From NCBI GenBank assembly GCA_016463455.1, contig JAEMRG010000007.1:1-21412 (forward strand): 21,412 nt of DNA. Direction: 5' to 3'. Shown one piece after another: positions 14,752 through 21,412 of the stretch (its first letter is position 1; each line of letters opens with the position of its first letter). The position numbers and the translations under genes were made by a program. This DNA comes from Rhodoferax sp. Its GTDB lineage: Bacteria; Pseudomonadota; Gammaproteobacteria; Burkholderiales; Burkholderiaceae_C. Under the pieces are notes generated by a model. It was not told where the DNA came from. It searched no databases and saw only the letters and a program-made list of their open reading frames with translations.

Positions 14752-15471
14752 TTATTCGCCCAGATAAGCAGCACGCACTTTCGGGTCATTGAGCATCTGC
14801 TTGGCGTCCCCGTGCATAGTGATGATGCCCGACTCCATCACATAGCCGCGGTTGGCTATGGACAAAGCACGGCTGGCGTTTTGCTCTACCAAGAGTACCG
14901 TCACGCCCTGCGCAAATACGTCTTGCACCACTTCAAAAATTTTGTCCACCATCAAAGGCGACAAGCCCATGGAGGGCTCGTCCAGCAACAGCACTTTGGG
15001 TCGGCTCATCAAGGCGCGGCCCATGGCCAGCATTTGCTGCTCGCCGCCGGACATGGTGCCGGCCAATTGCGTACGCCGCTCTTTGAGACGTGGGAAGATA
15101 GCAAACATTTTTTCAATATCGTCCTCGATACCCTGTTTGTCATTGCGGATATAGGCACCCATGTACAGGTTTTCCATGATGGACATACGCGTGAACACGC
15201 CACGCCCTTCGGGCACCATGGCCAGGCCTTGCTTGACCAGGTCCCAGGGGCCTTGGCCGCGTATGCTTTTGCCCCTATAGACAATGTCGCCCCCGGCTAA
15301 TGGCAGGGTGCCGGTAATGGCCTTCATGGTGGTGGTTTTACCCGCACCGTTAGAGCCAATCAGGGTTACCAATTCGCCTTCGCGGACTTCGAAATCTACC
15401 CCTTTGACGGCCTGGATGCCGCCATAGGCGACTTGCAGTCCGCTTACTTGGAGCAATGTGTTGCTGGTCAT
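14752..15471 (-). CDS. livF: branched-chain amino acid ABC transporter ATPase LivF
   Basis: This is one of the two cytoplasmic ATPases that power uptake through the LivH/LivM permease. The 239-residue length is typical. Walker A is GSNGAGKTT (Lys45), the ABC signature is MSGGEQQ starting near 140, and Walker B is VLLLDEP with Asp164 and Glu165, followed by the H-loop region in which the usual switch His is replaced by Gln (LLVEQNA), as is normal for LivF. The segment LAMVPEGRGVF is diagnostic for LivF as opposed to LivG. The start at 15471 has AAGGA seven bases upstream. It lies 49 bases after livG. Substrate specificity is set by a binding protein not present here. Confidence 0.95.
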   Translation of the reverse strand: MTSNTLLQVSGLQVAYGGIQAVKGVDFEVREGELVTLIGSNGAGKTTTMKAITGTLPLAGGDIVYRGKSIRGQGPWDLVKQGLAMVPEGRGVFTRMSIMENLYMGAYIRNDKQGIEDDIEKMFAIFPRLKERRTQLAGTMSGGEQQMLAMGRALMSRPKVLLLDEPSMGLSPLMVDKIFEVVQDVFAQGVTVLLVEQNASRALSIANRGYVMESGIITMHGDAKQMLNDPKVRAAYLGE

Positions 15472-15520
15472 ATGCTTTCCTTCTAGGGTGGCACGCGCCG
15501 CCCCGGTAGATGAAGAGGTT

Positions 15521-16315
15521 TTAGTGGCCGCTGGTGCCCAGGTAGGCTTCGATCACTTTGCTGTCTTTTTGTACTTCGGCCGGCGTGCCATCGGCAATCT
15601 GTTTGCCATAGTCCAACACCGTAACCCGGTCGCACAAACCCATCACCAGTTTGACGTCATGCTCGATGAGCAAAATCGTGCGCTGGTCATTGCGAATACG
15701 GTCTATCAGTTCGCGCAGCATGATTTTTTCGGTGGCATTCATGCCCGCTGCCGGTTCGTCCAGCGCGATAAGTTGCGGGTCGGTCGCCAGCGCACGGGCG
15801 ATTTCCAAGCGGCGCTGGTCGCCATAGCTCAAGGTGCGGGCCTTGTAATCGGCGAACTTGCCGATGCCCACATAGTCCAACAGTTCCTGCGCGCGTTGGG
15901 CAATCTGGGCCTCTTCGGCTTTGAAGCCAGCAGTGCGAAAAATAGCGCCTAACAGGCCCGAATGGGTGCGCACATGGCGACCCACCATCACGTTTTCCAG
16001 TGCCGTCATTTCGGCAAACAGGCGGATGTTTTGGAAGGTGCGGGCAATACCCGCTTTGGCCACGGTATGCACCGCCGTCGGTTGGTAGGCCTTACCGGCC
16101 AATGCAAAGCTGCCACTGTCGGGCGTATACAAACCGGTCAGCACGTTAAAGAAAGTGGTCTTGCCCGCGCCGTTGGGGCCAATCAGGCCATAAACCTGAC
16201 CGCGCTCAATGGTGATGCCCACATCGCTTAAGGCTTGAAGGCCGCCAAAGCGCTTGGATACGCCGGCGACTTGTAAAACAATGTCTTTGGGCGAGGATGT
16301 TGCTGCTGCTGTCAT
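15521..16315 (-). CDS. livG: branched-chain amino acid ABC transporter ATPase LivG
   Basis: This is the second ATPase of the Liv-type importer, 264 residues. Walker A is GPNGAGKTT (Lys52), followed by the LivG-specific GIARTFQNIRLF Q-loop. The signature reads LSYGDQRRLEIARAL, with Tyr in place of the usual Gly as expected for LivG, then ALDEPAAGMN (Walker B) and LIEHDVKLVM with the switch His. Two ATGs lie six bases apart; I chose 16315 because the AAGGGG ribosome binding site is directly adjacent to the first ATG (16321), too close to serve it, but well spaced for the second. Only 13 bases separate it from livM. Confidence 0.95.
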   Translation of the reverse strand: MTAAATSSPKDIVLQVAGVSKRFGGLQALSDVGITIERGQVYGLIGPNGAGKTTFFNVLTGLYTPDSGSFALAGKAYQPTAVHTVAKAGIARTFQNIRLFAEMTALENVMVGRHVRTHSGLLGAIFRTAGFKAEEAQIAQRAQELLDYVGIGKFADYKARTLSYGDQRRLEIARALATDPQLIALDEPAAGMNATEKIMLRELIDRIRNDQRTILLIEHDVKLVMGLCDRVTVLDYGKQIADGTPAEVQKDSKVIEAYLGTSGH

Positions 16316-16328
16316 GTACATCCCCTTT

Positions 16329-17414
16329 TTATGCTTTAGGCGCGTTGGCCAATGATTTACCGTGTTCAGGCGAGGGCCACAGGCCGCGCGGGCGCATCAG
16401 CATGATGGTCACCATGGCCAGGGCAATGAGTAACTGGCGCAGGATGGACGCATCCAGGCGCCCGTCAGTCATGGTTTGCAAAGGGCCGGCCACATAGCGC
16501 AAGACCTCAGGCAGCGCAGAGAGCAGCACCGCGCCCAAAATCACGCCGGGCAAATGCCCGATGCCGCCCAGCACCACCATGGCCACAATCATCACCGACT
16601 CCATCAGGCTAAAGGACTCGGGCGAGATAAAGCCTTGAAAGGACGCAAACATAGCGCCGGACACACCGCCAAAGGTAGCGCCCATGCCAAAGGCGGCAAG
16701 CTTGAGGTTGCGGGTATTGATGCCCATGGCCTTGGCCGCGATTTCGTCTTCGCGTATCGCCATCCAGGCCCGGCCTATGCGCGATTGCTCTAGGCGGTGG
16801 GAGATCAAAACACTGATCAAGACCAGCGCTAGGAACAGGTAGTAATACAGCGACACCGAGGCGAACTCGATACCTCCAAGCACCATTTTTTTGCCAATGT
16901 TGATACCGAAAAATTGCAGAGAATCAATTTGTCCTATGCCTTTGGGACCGTTGGTGATGTTGACCGGGTTATCCATATTATTGAGAAACACGCGGATGAT
17001 TTCGCCAAAGCCCAGCGTCACAATGGCCAGGTAGTCGCCACGCAGGCGCAGCGTGGGCGCACCTAGCAACACACCGAAGATGCCGGCCAGGCCTGCGCTC
17101 AGAATCAGCACCAGCCAAATCGGCGTATGCATACCCGCAGGATAAGCAGCGACCAACCAGGCAAAGGTTTCAATCAGGTGCGGTGAGTTAAGCAAGCCAT
17201 AGCTATAAGCGCCAATCGCAAAAAATGCGACGTAACCCAGGTCTAGCAAACCGGCATAGCCGACCACAATATTGAGGCCTACAGCCAGCAGCACATAGAG
17301 CAATGCCATATCGGCAATCCGCACCCAGGCATTGCCAAAGGTTTGCAAAACCAGGGGCAAGACCAGCAAGAGCGCCGCAATCAGTACGTAACGAATCAAA
17401 CTTTTTTGTGTCAT
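16329..17414 (-). CDS. livM: branched-chain amino acid ABC transporter permease LivM
   Basis: This is the inner-membrane permease subunit that pairs with LivH, 361 residues with about nine or ten hydrophobic helices. Family phrases are plain: LNIVVGYAGLLDLGYVAFFAIGAY, LRLRGDYLAIVTLGFGEIIR, SRIGRAWMAIREDEIAAKAMG (the cytoplasmic coupling loop that contacts the ATPases) and the C-terminal GHLPGVILGAV and MLMRPRGLWP. Two in-frame ATGs occur six bases apart; the GGGAAG ribosome binding site fits 17414 better than 17420, the same arrangement seen at livG. The gap to livH is 13 bases. Confidence 0.95.
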   Translation of the reverse strand: MTQKSLIRYVLIAALLLVLPLVLQTFGNAWVRIADMALLYVLLAVGLNIVVGYAGLLDLGYVAFFAIGAYSYGLLNSPHLIETFAWLVAAYPAGMHTPIWLVLILSAGLAGIFGVLLGAPTLRLRGDYLAIVTLGFGEIIRVFLNNMDNPVNITNGPKGIGQIDSLQFFGINIGKKMVLGGIEFASVSLYYYLFLALVLISVLISHRLEQSRIGRAWMAIREDEIAAKAMGINTRNLKLAAFGMGATFGGVSGAMFASFQGFISPESFSLMESVMIVAMVVLGGIGHLPGVILGAVLLSALPEVLRYVAGPLQTMTDGRLDASILRQLLIALAMVTIMLMRPRGLWPSPEHGKSLANAPKA

Positions 17415-17427
17415 GGCCATCTTCCCT

Positions 17428-18357
17428 TTAAGCCCGGTCTGCCACGCGCTCGCCCAGCAATCCCGAGGGGCGCAGTGTCAAGACGATGATGAGCACCACA
17501 AAGGCAAAAATGTCCGAGTAATGGCTGCCCAGCACACCGCCGGTCCAGTCGCCGATATAGCCTGCGCCAATCGATTCAATCAGGCCCAGCAAAATCGCCC
17601 CTACGACCGCCCCAGCCAGATTACCGATGCCGCCGAATACCGCTGCGGTAAAGGCTTTAAGGCCGGGCAAAAAGCCCATGGCGTGTTGGGCCGTGCCATA
17701 GTTGGAGGCATACATCACGCCGGCAATCGCGGCCAATACCGCGCCGATCACAAAAGTAGCCGAAATCACCACATCGGGTTTGACCCCCATGAGGCCGGCC
17801 ACACGCGGGTTTTCTGCGGTGGCACGCATGGCACGTCCGAGTTTGGTGAAATTGACCAGCCAGGTTAGCAGCGCCAGGGACACCGCAGTGAACGCCAAGA
17901 TCATGACTTGCGTGGGCGTTATCACCGCGCCCAAAATATGGAAGGGTTCACTAGGCAGCAAAGTCGGGTAAGACTTGAAGTTGGGCTTCCAGATAATCAT
18001 GGCCAAAGTCTGCAAGAGAATGGACATGCCGATAGCGGTAATCAGGGGCGCCAATTTGGGGCTGTTGCGCAAAGGGCGGTAGGCGATTTTTTCAATGATG
18101 AAATTGAGCACCGCAGCCACCACGCAAGCCACCACCAGGGCGATCAACAAAATCACATAGCCGGGCCAGTCAGGCTGTGCCGGGCGCAGCAAGCCGATCA
18201 CGGTCCAGCTGGTAAGCGCGCCGACCATCATCACCTCGCCATGGGCGAAATTAATCAGGTTAATGATGCCGTACACCATGGTGTAACCCAGAGCGATGAG
18301 CGCATACATGCTGCCCAGCACCAGGCCATTGATGACCTGCTGTACAAAAATATCCAT
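17428..18357 (-). CDS. livH: branched-chain amino acid ABC transporter permease LivH
   Basis: This is the first gene of the transporter operon, 309 residues, an inner-membrane permease with about eight hydrophobic helices. The start MDIFVQQVINGLVLGSMYAL is typical for LivH, and GYTMVYGIINLINFAHGEV, AYRPLRNSPKLAPLITAIG, LGRAMRATAENPRVAGLMG (coupling loop) and GFLPGLKAFTAAVFGGIGN are family hallmarks. The ATG at 18357 has GGAG about six bases upstream. An open frame continues upstream to 18486 but gives only Arg-rich sequence of non-membrane character, so it is not used. No periplasmic binding protein (LivK) gene is adjacent on either side. Confidence 0.95.
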   Translation of the reverse strand: MDIFVQQVINGLVLGSMYALIALGYTMVYGIINLINFAHGEVMMVGALTSWTVIGLLRPAQPDWPGYVILLIALVVACVVAAVLNFIIEKIAYRPLRNSPKLAPLITAIGMSILLQTLAMIIWKPNFKSYPTLLPSEPFHILGAVITPTQVMILAFTAVSLALLTWLVNFTKLGRAMRATAENPRVAGLMGVKPDVVISATFVIGAVLAAIAGVMYASNYGTAQHAMGFLPGLKAFTAAVFGGIGNLAGAVVGAILLGLIESIGAGYIGDWTGGVLGSHYSDIFAFVVLIIVLTLRPSGLLGERVADRA

Positions 18358-18562
18358 AGGTAACTCCGAAGGTGGATGGCCGGGCCAGATGCGAACCCGG
18401 GTGCGCGCTAAGCGTTTGATGGCAATAAACCGGTTATTGCAGCGCAGAACTGCAGGCCCTTTGCCGCGTGGGCGGATTCTAGCCATTTGCCCTGCTACAC
18501 AAGTTCCCCATTTTTGGGGGTTTACCCGCGTTTACAAACAATATTTATAAACAAATGAATAA
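18358..18562. promoter_or_regulatory. 205-bp leader between rarA and livH with an AT-rich repeat patch
   Basis: This gap must hold the livH operon promoter unless livH is read through from rarA. The side next to rarA (18515-18562) is strikingly AT-rich compared with its surroundings. It carries two near-identical 10-mers and short inverted arms GTTTA/TAAAC (18530-18534 and 18548-18552). A CCCC-N6-GGGG style hairpin (about 18506-18520) is also present but lacks a properly placed T-run for a terminator on the minus strand. I could not fix a -35/-10 pair. Confidence 0.35.
18531..18553. repeat. pair of direct 10-bp repeats upstream of the liv operon
   Basis: TTTACAAACA (18531-18540) and TTTATAAACA (18544-18553) match at nine of ten bases with a 13-base period. 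They are seen directly. Repeated short sites at such spacing often bind a dimeric or cooperative regulator; none is identified here. Confidence 0.4.
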
Positions 18563-19867
18563 CTAATTGGGTGCTTTTGCAAGGGCGTTACGAGAGCGCA
18601 ATTCGCGCAATTTTTCGGCGATGCGTATTTCCAACCCGCGCTCCACTGGATGGTAAAACTGGACCTCGTCCATGCCCGCGGGTAAATAGCGCTCGCCCGC
18701 CGCAAAAGCGTCCTCCTCGTCGTGCGCATAGCGGTAGTTTTTTCCGTAGTCCAAGTCTTTCATCAAGGCGGTGGGCGCATTGCGCAAATGCAGTGGCACC
18801 GGGCGCGTGCCCTCTTTTTTCACCAGCGCTTTGACATCTTTGAAGGCCTTGTACACCGCATTGGATTTGGGCGCCATGGCCAGATACACCACGCACTGGG
18901 CCAGCGTCAATTCGCCTTCCGGACTGCCCAGGCGTTCGTACACGTCTGCGGCATCGAGCGCCATACGCAATGCCCGCGGATCGGCCAGGCCGATATCCTC
19001 GCTGGCCATGCGGATCAATCGCCGCGCCAGATATCGGGGCTCGGCACCCCCATCGAGCATGCGGACGAACCAATACAGTGCGGCGTCTGGGTCCGAGCCG
19101 CGCACGGATTTATGCAGTGCCGAAATCGTATCGTAAAACTGTTCGCCGCCTTTGTCGTAGCGACGCATGCGCTCGCCCAGCACCTTGAGTAGCCAGGCCT
19201 CGTCAATCTGCACGCGCTTTTCCTGCTGTGCTGCGGCGGCCAAAGTCTCCAAGGTGTTGAGCAAGCGGCGCGCATCGCCATCGGCATAGCCCACCAGGCG
19301 CTGCGCGGCCGCATCGTCCAGCGCAGGCACCGCATCCAAAGCACGCGCTTTGGCAATCAATTGCGCCAGCGCCGCTTCGCCCAGGGCTTGCAAGACATAG
19401 ACCGCTGCCCGCGACAAAAGCGCCGAATTCACTTCGAAGGACGGGTTTTCGGTAGTGGCGCCAATAAAGGTAAACAAACCGCTTTCCACATGCGGCAAAA
19501 AAGCATCCTGCTGGCTTTTGTTAAATCGGTGTACTTCGTCCACAAACACCAGGGTGCGCCGCGGGGTCAGGCCATCGCGTGACAGTTGCGCCCGCTCCAC
19601 CGCTTCGCGGATTTCCTTGATGCCGCCCAGCACCGCGCTGATGCTGATGAAGTCGGCATCAAAAGCATCGGCCATCAAACGCGCAATCGTAGTTTTACCG
19701 GTACCCGGCGGGCCCCACAAAATACAGCTGTGCGGCGTCCCCGACTCAAAAGCCAGCCGCAACGCCATGCCCTCACCCAGCACCTGCTCCTGCCCAACGA
19801 CCTCGGCCAAGGTGCGCGGACGCAGGCGCTCGGCCAAAGGGGTATGGGAGGATAGCTTGGTAGACAT
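18563..19867 (-). CDS. rarA: replication-associated recombination protein A (RarA/MgsA)
   Basis: RarA is an AAA+ ATPase of the clamp-loader clade that acts at stalled replication forks. The 434-residue protein shows PLAERLRPRTLAEVVGQ at the N-terminus, Walker A GPPGTGKTT (Lys58), Walker B FVDEVHRFNKSQQDAFLPHVE (Asp110, Glu111), sensor 1 FIGATTENPSFEVN, and sensor 2 GDARRLLNTLE. The C-terminal tetramerisation domain is present (MAPKSNAVYKAF, then PVPLHLRNAPT and YRYAHD). All family parts are intact. The ATG at 19867 begins two bases after the lolA stop codon, so the two are cotranscribed, an arrangement widespread in proteobacteria. Confidence 0.97.
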   Translation of the reverse strand: MSTKLSSHTPLAERLRPRTLAEVVGQEQVLGEGMALRLAFESGTPHSCILWGPPGTGKTTIARLMADAFDADFISISAVLGGIKEIREAVERAQLSRDGLTPRRTLVFVDEVHRFNKSQQDAFLPHVESGLFTFIGATTENPSFEVNSALLSRAAVYVLQALGEAALAQLIAKARALDAVPALDDAAAQRLVGYADGDARRLLNTLETLAAAAQQEKRVQIDEAWLLKVLGERMRRYDKGGEQFYDTISALHKSVRGSDPDAALYWFVRMLDGGAEPRYLARRLIRMASEDIGLADPRALRMALDAADVYERLGSPEGELTLAQCVVYLAMAPKSNAVYKAFKDVKALVKKEGTRPVPLHLRNAPTALMKDLDYGKNYRYAHDEEDAFAAGERYLPAGMDEVQFYHPVERGLEIRIAEKLRELRSRNALAKAPN

Positions 19868-19869
19868 GC

Positions 19870-20520
19870 CTACTGGCGCAACACATCCACGCCAGCGGGC
19901 GGCTTGAACTGGAACAGGGCGTTATCCAGCGGCGGATTGGCTTCGAACTGGGTAAATTGCATTACCGAGCGCTGGCCGAAACTGTCCAGTATTTCCAGGG
20001 TCGCCAGGGTCGCGCCTTTGAAACCGACGCGCACGCTTTGCAAGCCGCCGTCTTTGGATCGCGGGCGCGCCAGCACCCAGTCCTGGCCTTCAGAAGGCGC
20101 TGCATTACTGAGTTCAAACTCCGCCTCCATGGCGCGTAGGTCCGTGGCCGATGCAATCAGCGCTGCAGGGGCGCTGCCCAGGGCTTGCGCCTGCTTGCGC
20201 GCCGTCGCCTGGGCCAGGTCTACGTCGTACAGCCATAGGGTTTGCCCATCGGCCACGATGACCTGCTCCAGCGGTTTCTTGAAAACAAAACGAAAACGGT
20301 TGGGCCTGAGGAACTCAAAGCTTCCGCTGCTGTTGCGCACCCGCGCAATATGCCCTTCTTTGGGCGGCGAAGTCACTTGCTGCACAAATTGAGCGCGACC
20401 GCTGCGGGTGTTTTTGATAAACGCGTCCAAGGCCTCCAGTCCGGTGGCCTGCGCGGCCATAGCGCACAGCGCAAGCAGGCCACAAACAGCGCGCAGCAGA
20501 AATGGGTAGGACATGCTCAT
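19870..20520 (-). CDS. lolA: outer-membrane lipoprotein carrier protein LolA
   Basis: LolA is the periplasmic chaperone that receives lipoproteins from LolCDE and passes them to LolB at the outer membrane. The 216-residue precursor has a Sec signal peptide, likely cleaved after AAQA at residue 25. The mature part shows LEALDAFIKNTRSGRAQFVQ, SGSFEFLRPNRFRFVF (the beta strand containing the conserved Arg of the family) and ADGQTLWLYDVDLAQAT, and ends with NALFQFKPPAGVDVL, all typical of LolA. The first ATG at 20520 is used; another in-frame ATG lies at 20514. The gene sits 28 bases after ftsK and two before rarA. Confidence 0.95.
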   Translation of the reverse strand: MSMSYPFLLRAVCGLLALCAMAAQATGLEALDAFIKNTRSGRAQFVQQVTSPPKEGHIARVRNSSGSFEFLRPNRFRFVFKKPLEQVIVADGQTLWLYDVDLAQATARKQAQALGSAPAALIASATDLRAMEAEFELSNAAPSEGQDWVLARPRSKDGGLQSVRVGFKGATLATLEILDSFGQRSVMQFTQFEANPPLDNALFQFKPPAGVDVLRQ

Positions 20521-20548
20521 AGCTCGCGAAATAAAAACTCAGGATCGT

Positions 20549-21412
20549 TCAGGACGCACGCGCAGGCACCAAAATCTCGCGCTGGCCGCTGGAACTCATG
20601 GAACTGACCAGGCCGGCGTTTTCCATGTCCTCCACCAAGCGTGCAGCGCGGTTGTAGCCGATTTTCAGGTGGCGCTGTACCAGCGAAATGCTGGCTTTAC
20701 GGTTCTTCAGGACCACTTCCACCGCCTGGTCGTACAAGGGGTCTTTCTCGCCGCCGTTATCGCCCTCGAGCGCATCTTCTCCCTCGACGGTACCGCCTTC
20801 GAGCAAGCCTTCCACATAATTGGGCTCGCCGCCCTGTTCTTTGAGGTACTTCACCACCCGGTGCACTTCTTCGTCGCTGACAAAGGCACCGTGCACCCGA
20901 ATCGGCAAGCCGGTGCCACTGGGCATATAGAGCATGTCGCCCATACCGAGCAAAGCCTCGGCGCCCATTTGGTCCAATATGGTGCGGCTGTCAATTTTGC
21001 TGCTGACCTGGAAGGCGATGCGCGTCGGGATGTTCGCCTTGATCAAGCCGGTAATCACATCCACGCTCGGGCGCTGGGTGGCCAGTATCAAGTGGATACC
21101 GGCGGCGCGCGCTTTTTGCGCTAAGCGGGCAATCAGCTCTTCGATTTTTTTGCCCACCACCATCATCAGGTCGGCCAGCTCGTCGATCACCACCACGATA
21201 TGCGGCAGACGGTCCAGCGGCTCCGGGTCTTCGGGGGTCAGGCTAAAGGGGTTGTAAACAAAAGTGCCCTGCGCCTTGGCTTCGTCTATTTTGGCGTTAA
21301 AGCCGGCCAGATTGCGCACACCCATTTTGCTCATTAGCTTGTAGCGCTTTTCCATTTCGCCCACGCACCAGTTCAGGCCGTGCGCGGCCTGGCGCATATC
21401 GGTGACCACGGG
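20549..21412 (-). CDS. ftsK: DNA translocase FtsK, C-terminal part (5' end outside window)
   Basis: FtsK pumps chromosome ends apart at the division septum and activates XerCD at dif. Only the last 287 or so residues are visible. They include the second half of the motor: PHIVVVIDELADLMM (Walker B), KARAAGIHLILATQRPSVDVITG and IPTRIAFQVSSKIDSRTILDQ. An acidic linker (about 195-225 of the visible part) leads to the winged-helix gamma domain DPLYDQAVEVVL through HLKIGYNRAARLVEDME, which reads KOPS sequences. The Walker A motif and the N-terminal membrane domain lie beyond the window edge. The stop codon is at 20549-20551. The order ftsK-lolA-rarA is conserved in related bacteria. Confidence 0.96.
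   Translation of the reverse strand, partial: PVVTDMRQAAHGLNWCVGEMEKRYKLMSKMGVRNLAGFNAKIDEAKAQGTFVYNPFSLTPEDPEPLDRLPHIVVVIDELADLMMVVGKKIEELIARLAQKARAAGIHLILATQRPSVDVITGLIKANIPTRIAFQVSSKIDSRTILDQMGAEALLGMGDMLYMPSGTGLPIRVHGAFVSDEEVHRVVKYLKEQGGEPNYVEGLLEGGTVEGEDALEGDNGGEKDPLYDQAVEVVLKNRKASISLVQRHLKIGYNRAARLVEDMENAGLVSSMSSSGQREILVPARAS

Noticed and set aside
18515..18562. AT-rich patch as a replication origin or phage attachment site
   Set aside because: There are no DnaA boxes, no integrase and no duplicated tRNA end; the patch is too short and fits a promoter leader better.
1..21412. Mobile elements, CRISPR arrays, toxin-antitoxin or defence systems, tRNA or rRNA genes
   Set aside because: I scanned gene content and all gaps; no transposase, integrase, regularly spaced repeats, defence-type genes or RNA gene folds are recognisable. 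Gaps are too short for most of these.

Overview
The window reads as ordinary chromosomal DNA of a betaproteobacterium, most likely a member of the Burkholderiales. The evidence is the moderately high GC content, the ftsK-lolA-rarA gene order, the complete livHMGF permease/ATPase set, an RsmB/NOP-type methyltransferase next to a DUF1653 gene and purN, and a PimC/PimD-like acyl-CoA dehydrogenase pair. I cannot name the family or genus from sequence alone. Coding density is very high: the largest gene-free stretches are about 277, 237 and 205 bp. I see no tRNA, rRNA, CRISPR array, insertion sequence, integrase or phage gene.

Layout. From 1 to 3040 lie a fatty acid desaturase (minus strand, cut by the window start), an RsmB/NOP rRNA methyltransferase (minus), a DUF1653 protein (plus) and purN (minus). 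The last three are tightly interlocked: two start codons sit 17 bp apart and two stop ends overlap by 8 bp. From 3193 to 5516 are two acyl-CoA dehydrogenases that look like the large and small subunits of one heteromeric enzyme. From 5794 to 10145 is a two-gene RND efflux pump (lipoprotein adaptor plus inner-membrane transporter) with no outer-membrane channel beside it. From 10177 to 13859 lie a glycine-zipper envelope protein (minus), a PAP2 phosphatase (plus), an atypical SDR protein (minus) and a ferredoxin/FAD/NAD reductase (plus), in alternating orientation. From 13834 to 18357, on the minus strand, is livH-livM-livG-livF followed by an EamA-type exporter, a likely single transcription unit for branched-chain amino acid (or related) uptake that lacks its periplasmic binding protein. 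From 18563 to the end, also on the minus strand, is rarA preceded by lolA and the 3' part of ftsK.

Functional themes are lipid and acyl-CoA metabolism (desaturase, dehydrogenase pair), envelope biology (efflux pump, glycine-zipper protein, PAP2, LolA), amino acid transport, and replication or chromosome processing (RarA, FtsK). I found no convincing novel system. The items most worth a second look are the apparent loss of catalytic glutamates in the small dehydrogenase subunit, a purN promoter placed for near-leaderless transcription, the interlocked methyltransferase/DUF1653/purN cluster, a pair of near-identical 10-mers in the AT-rich leader of the liv operon, and the exporter attached to the liv operon.
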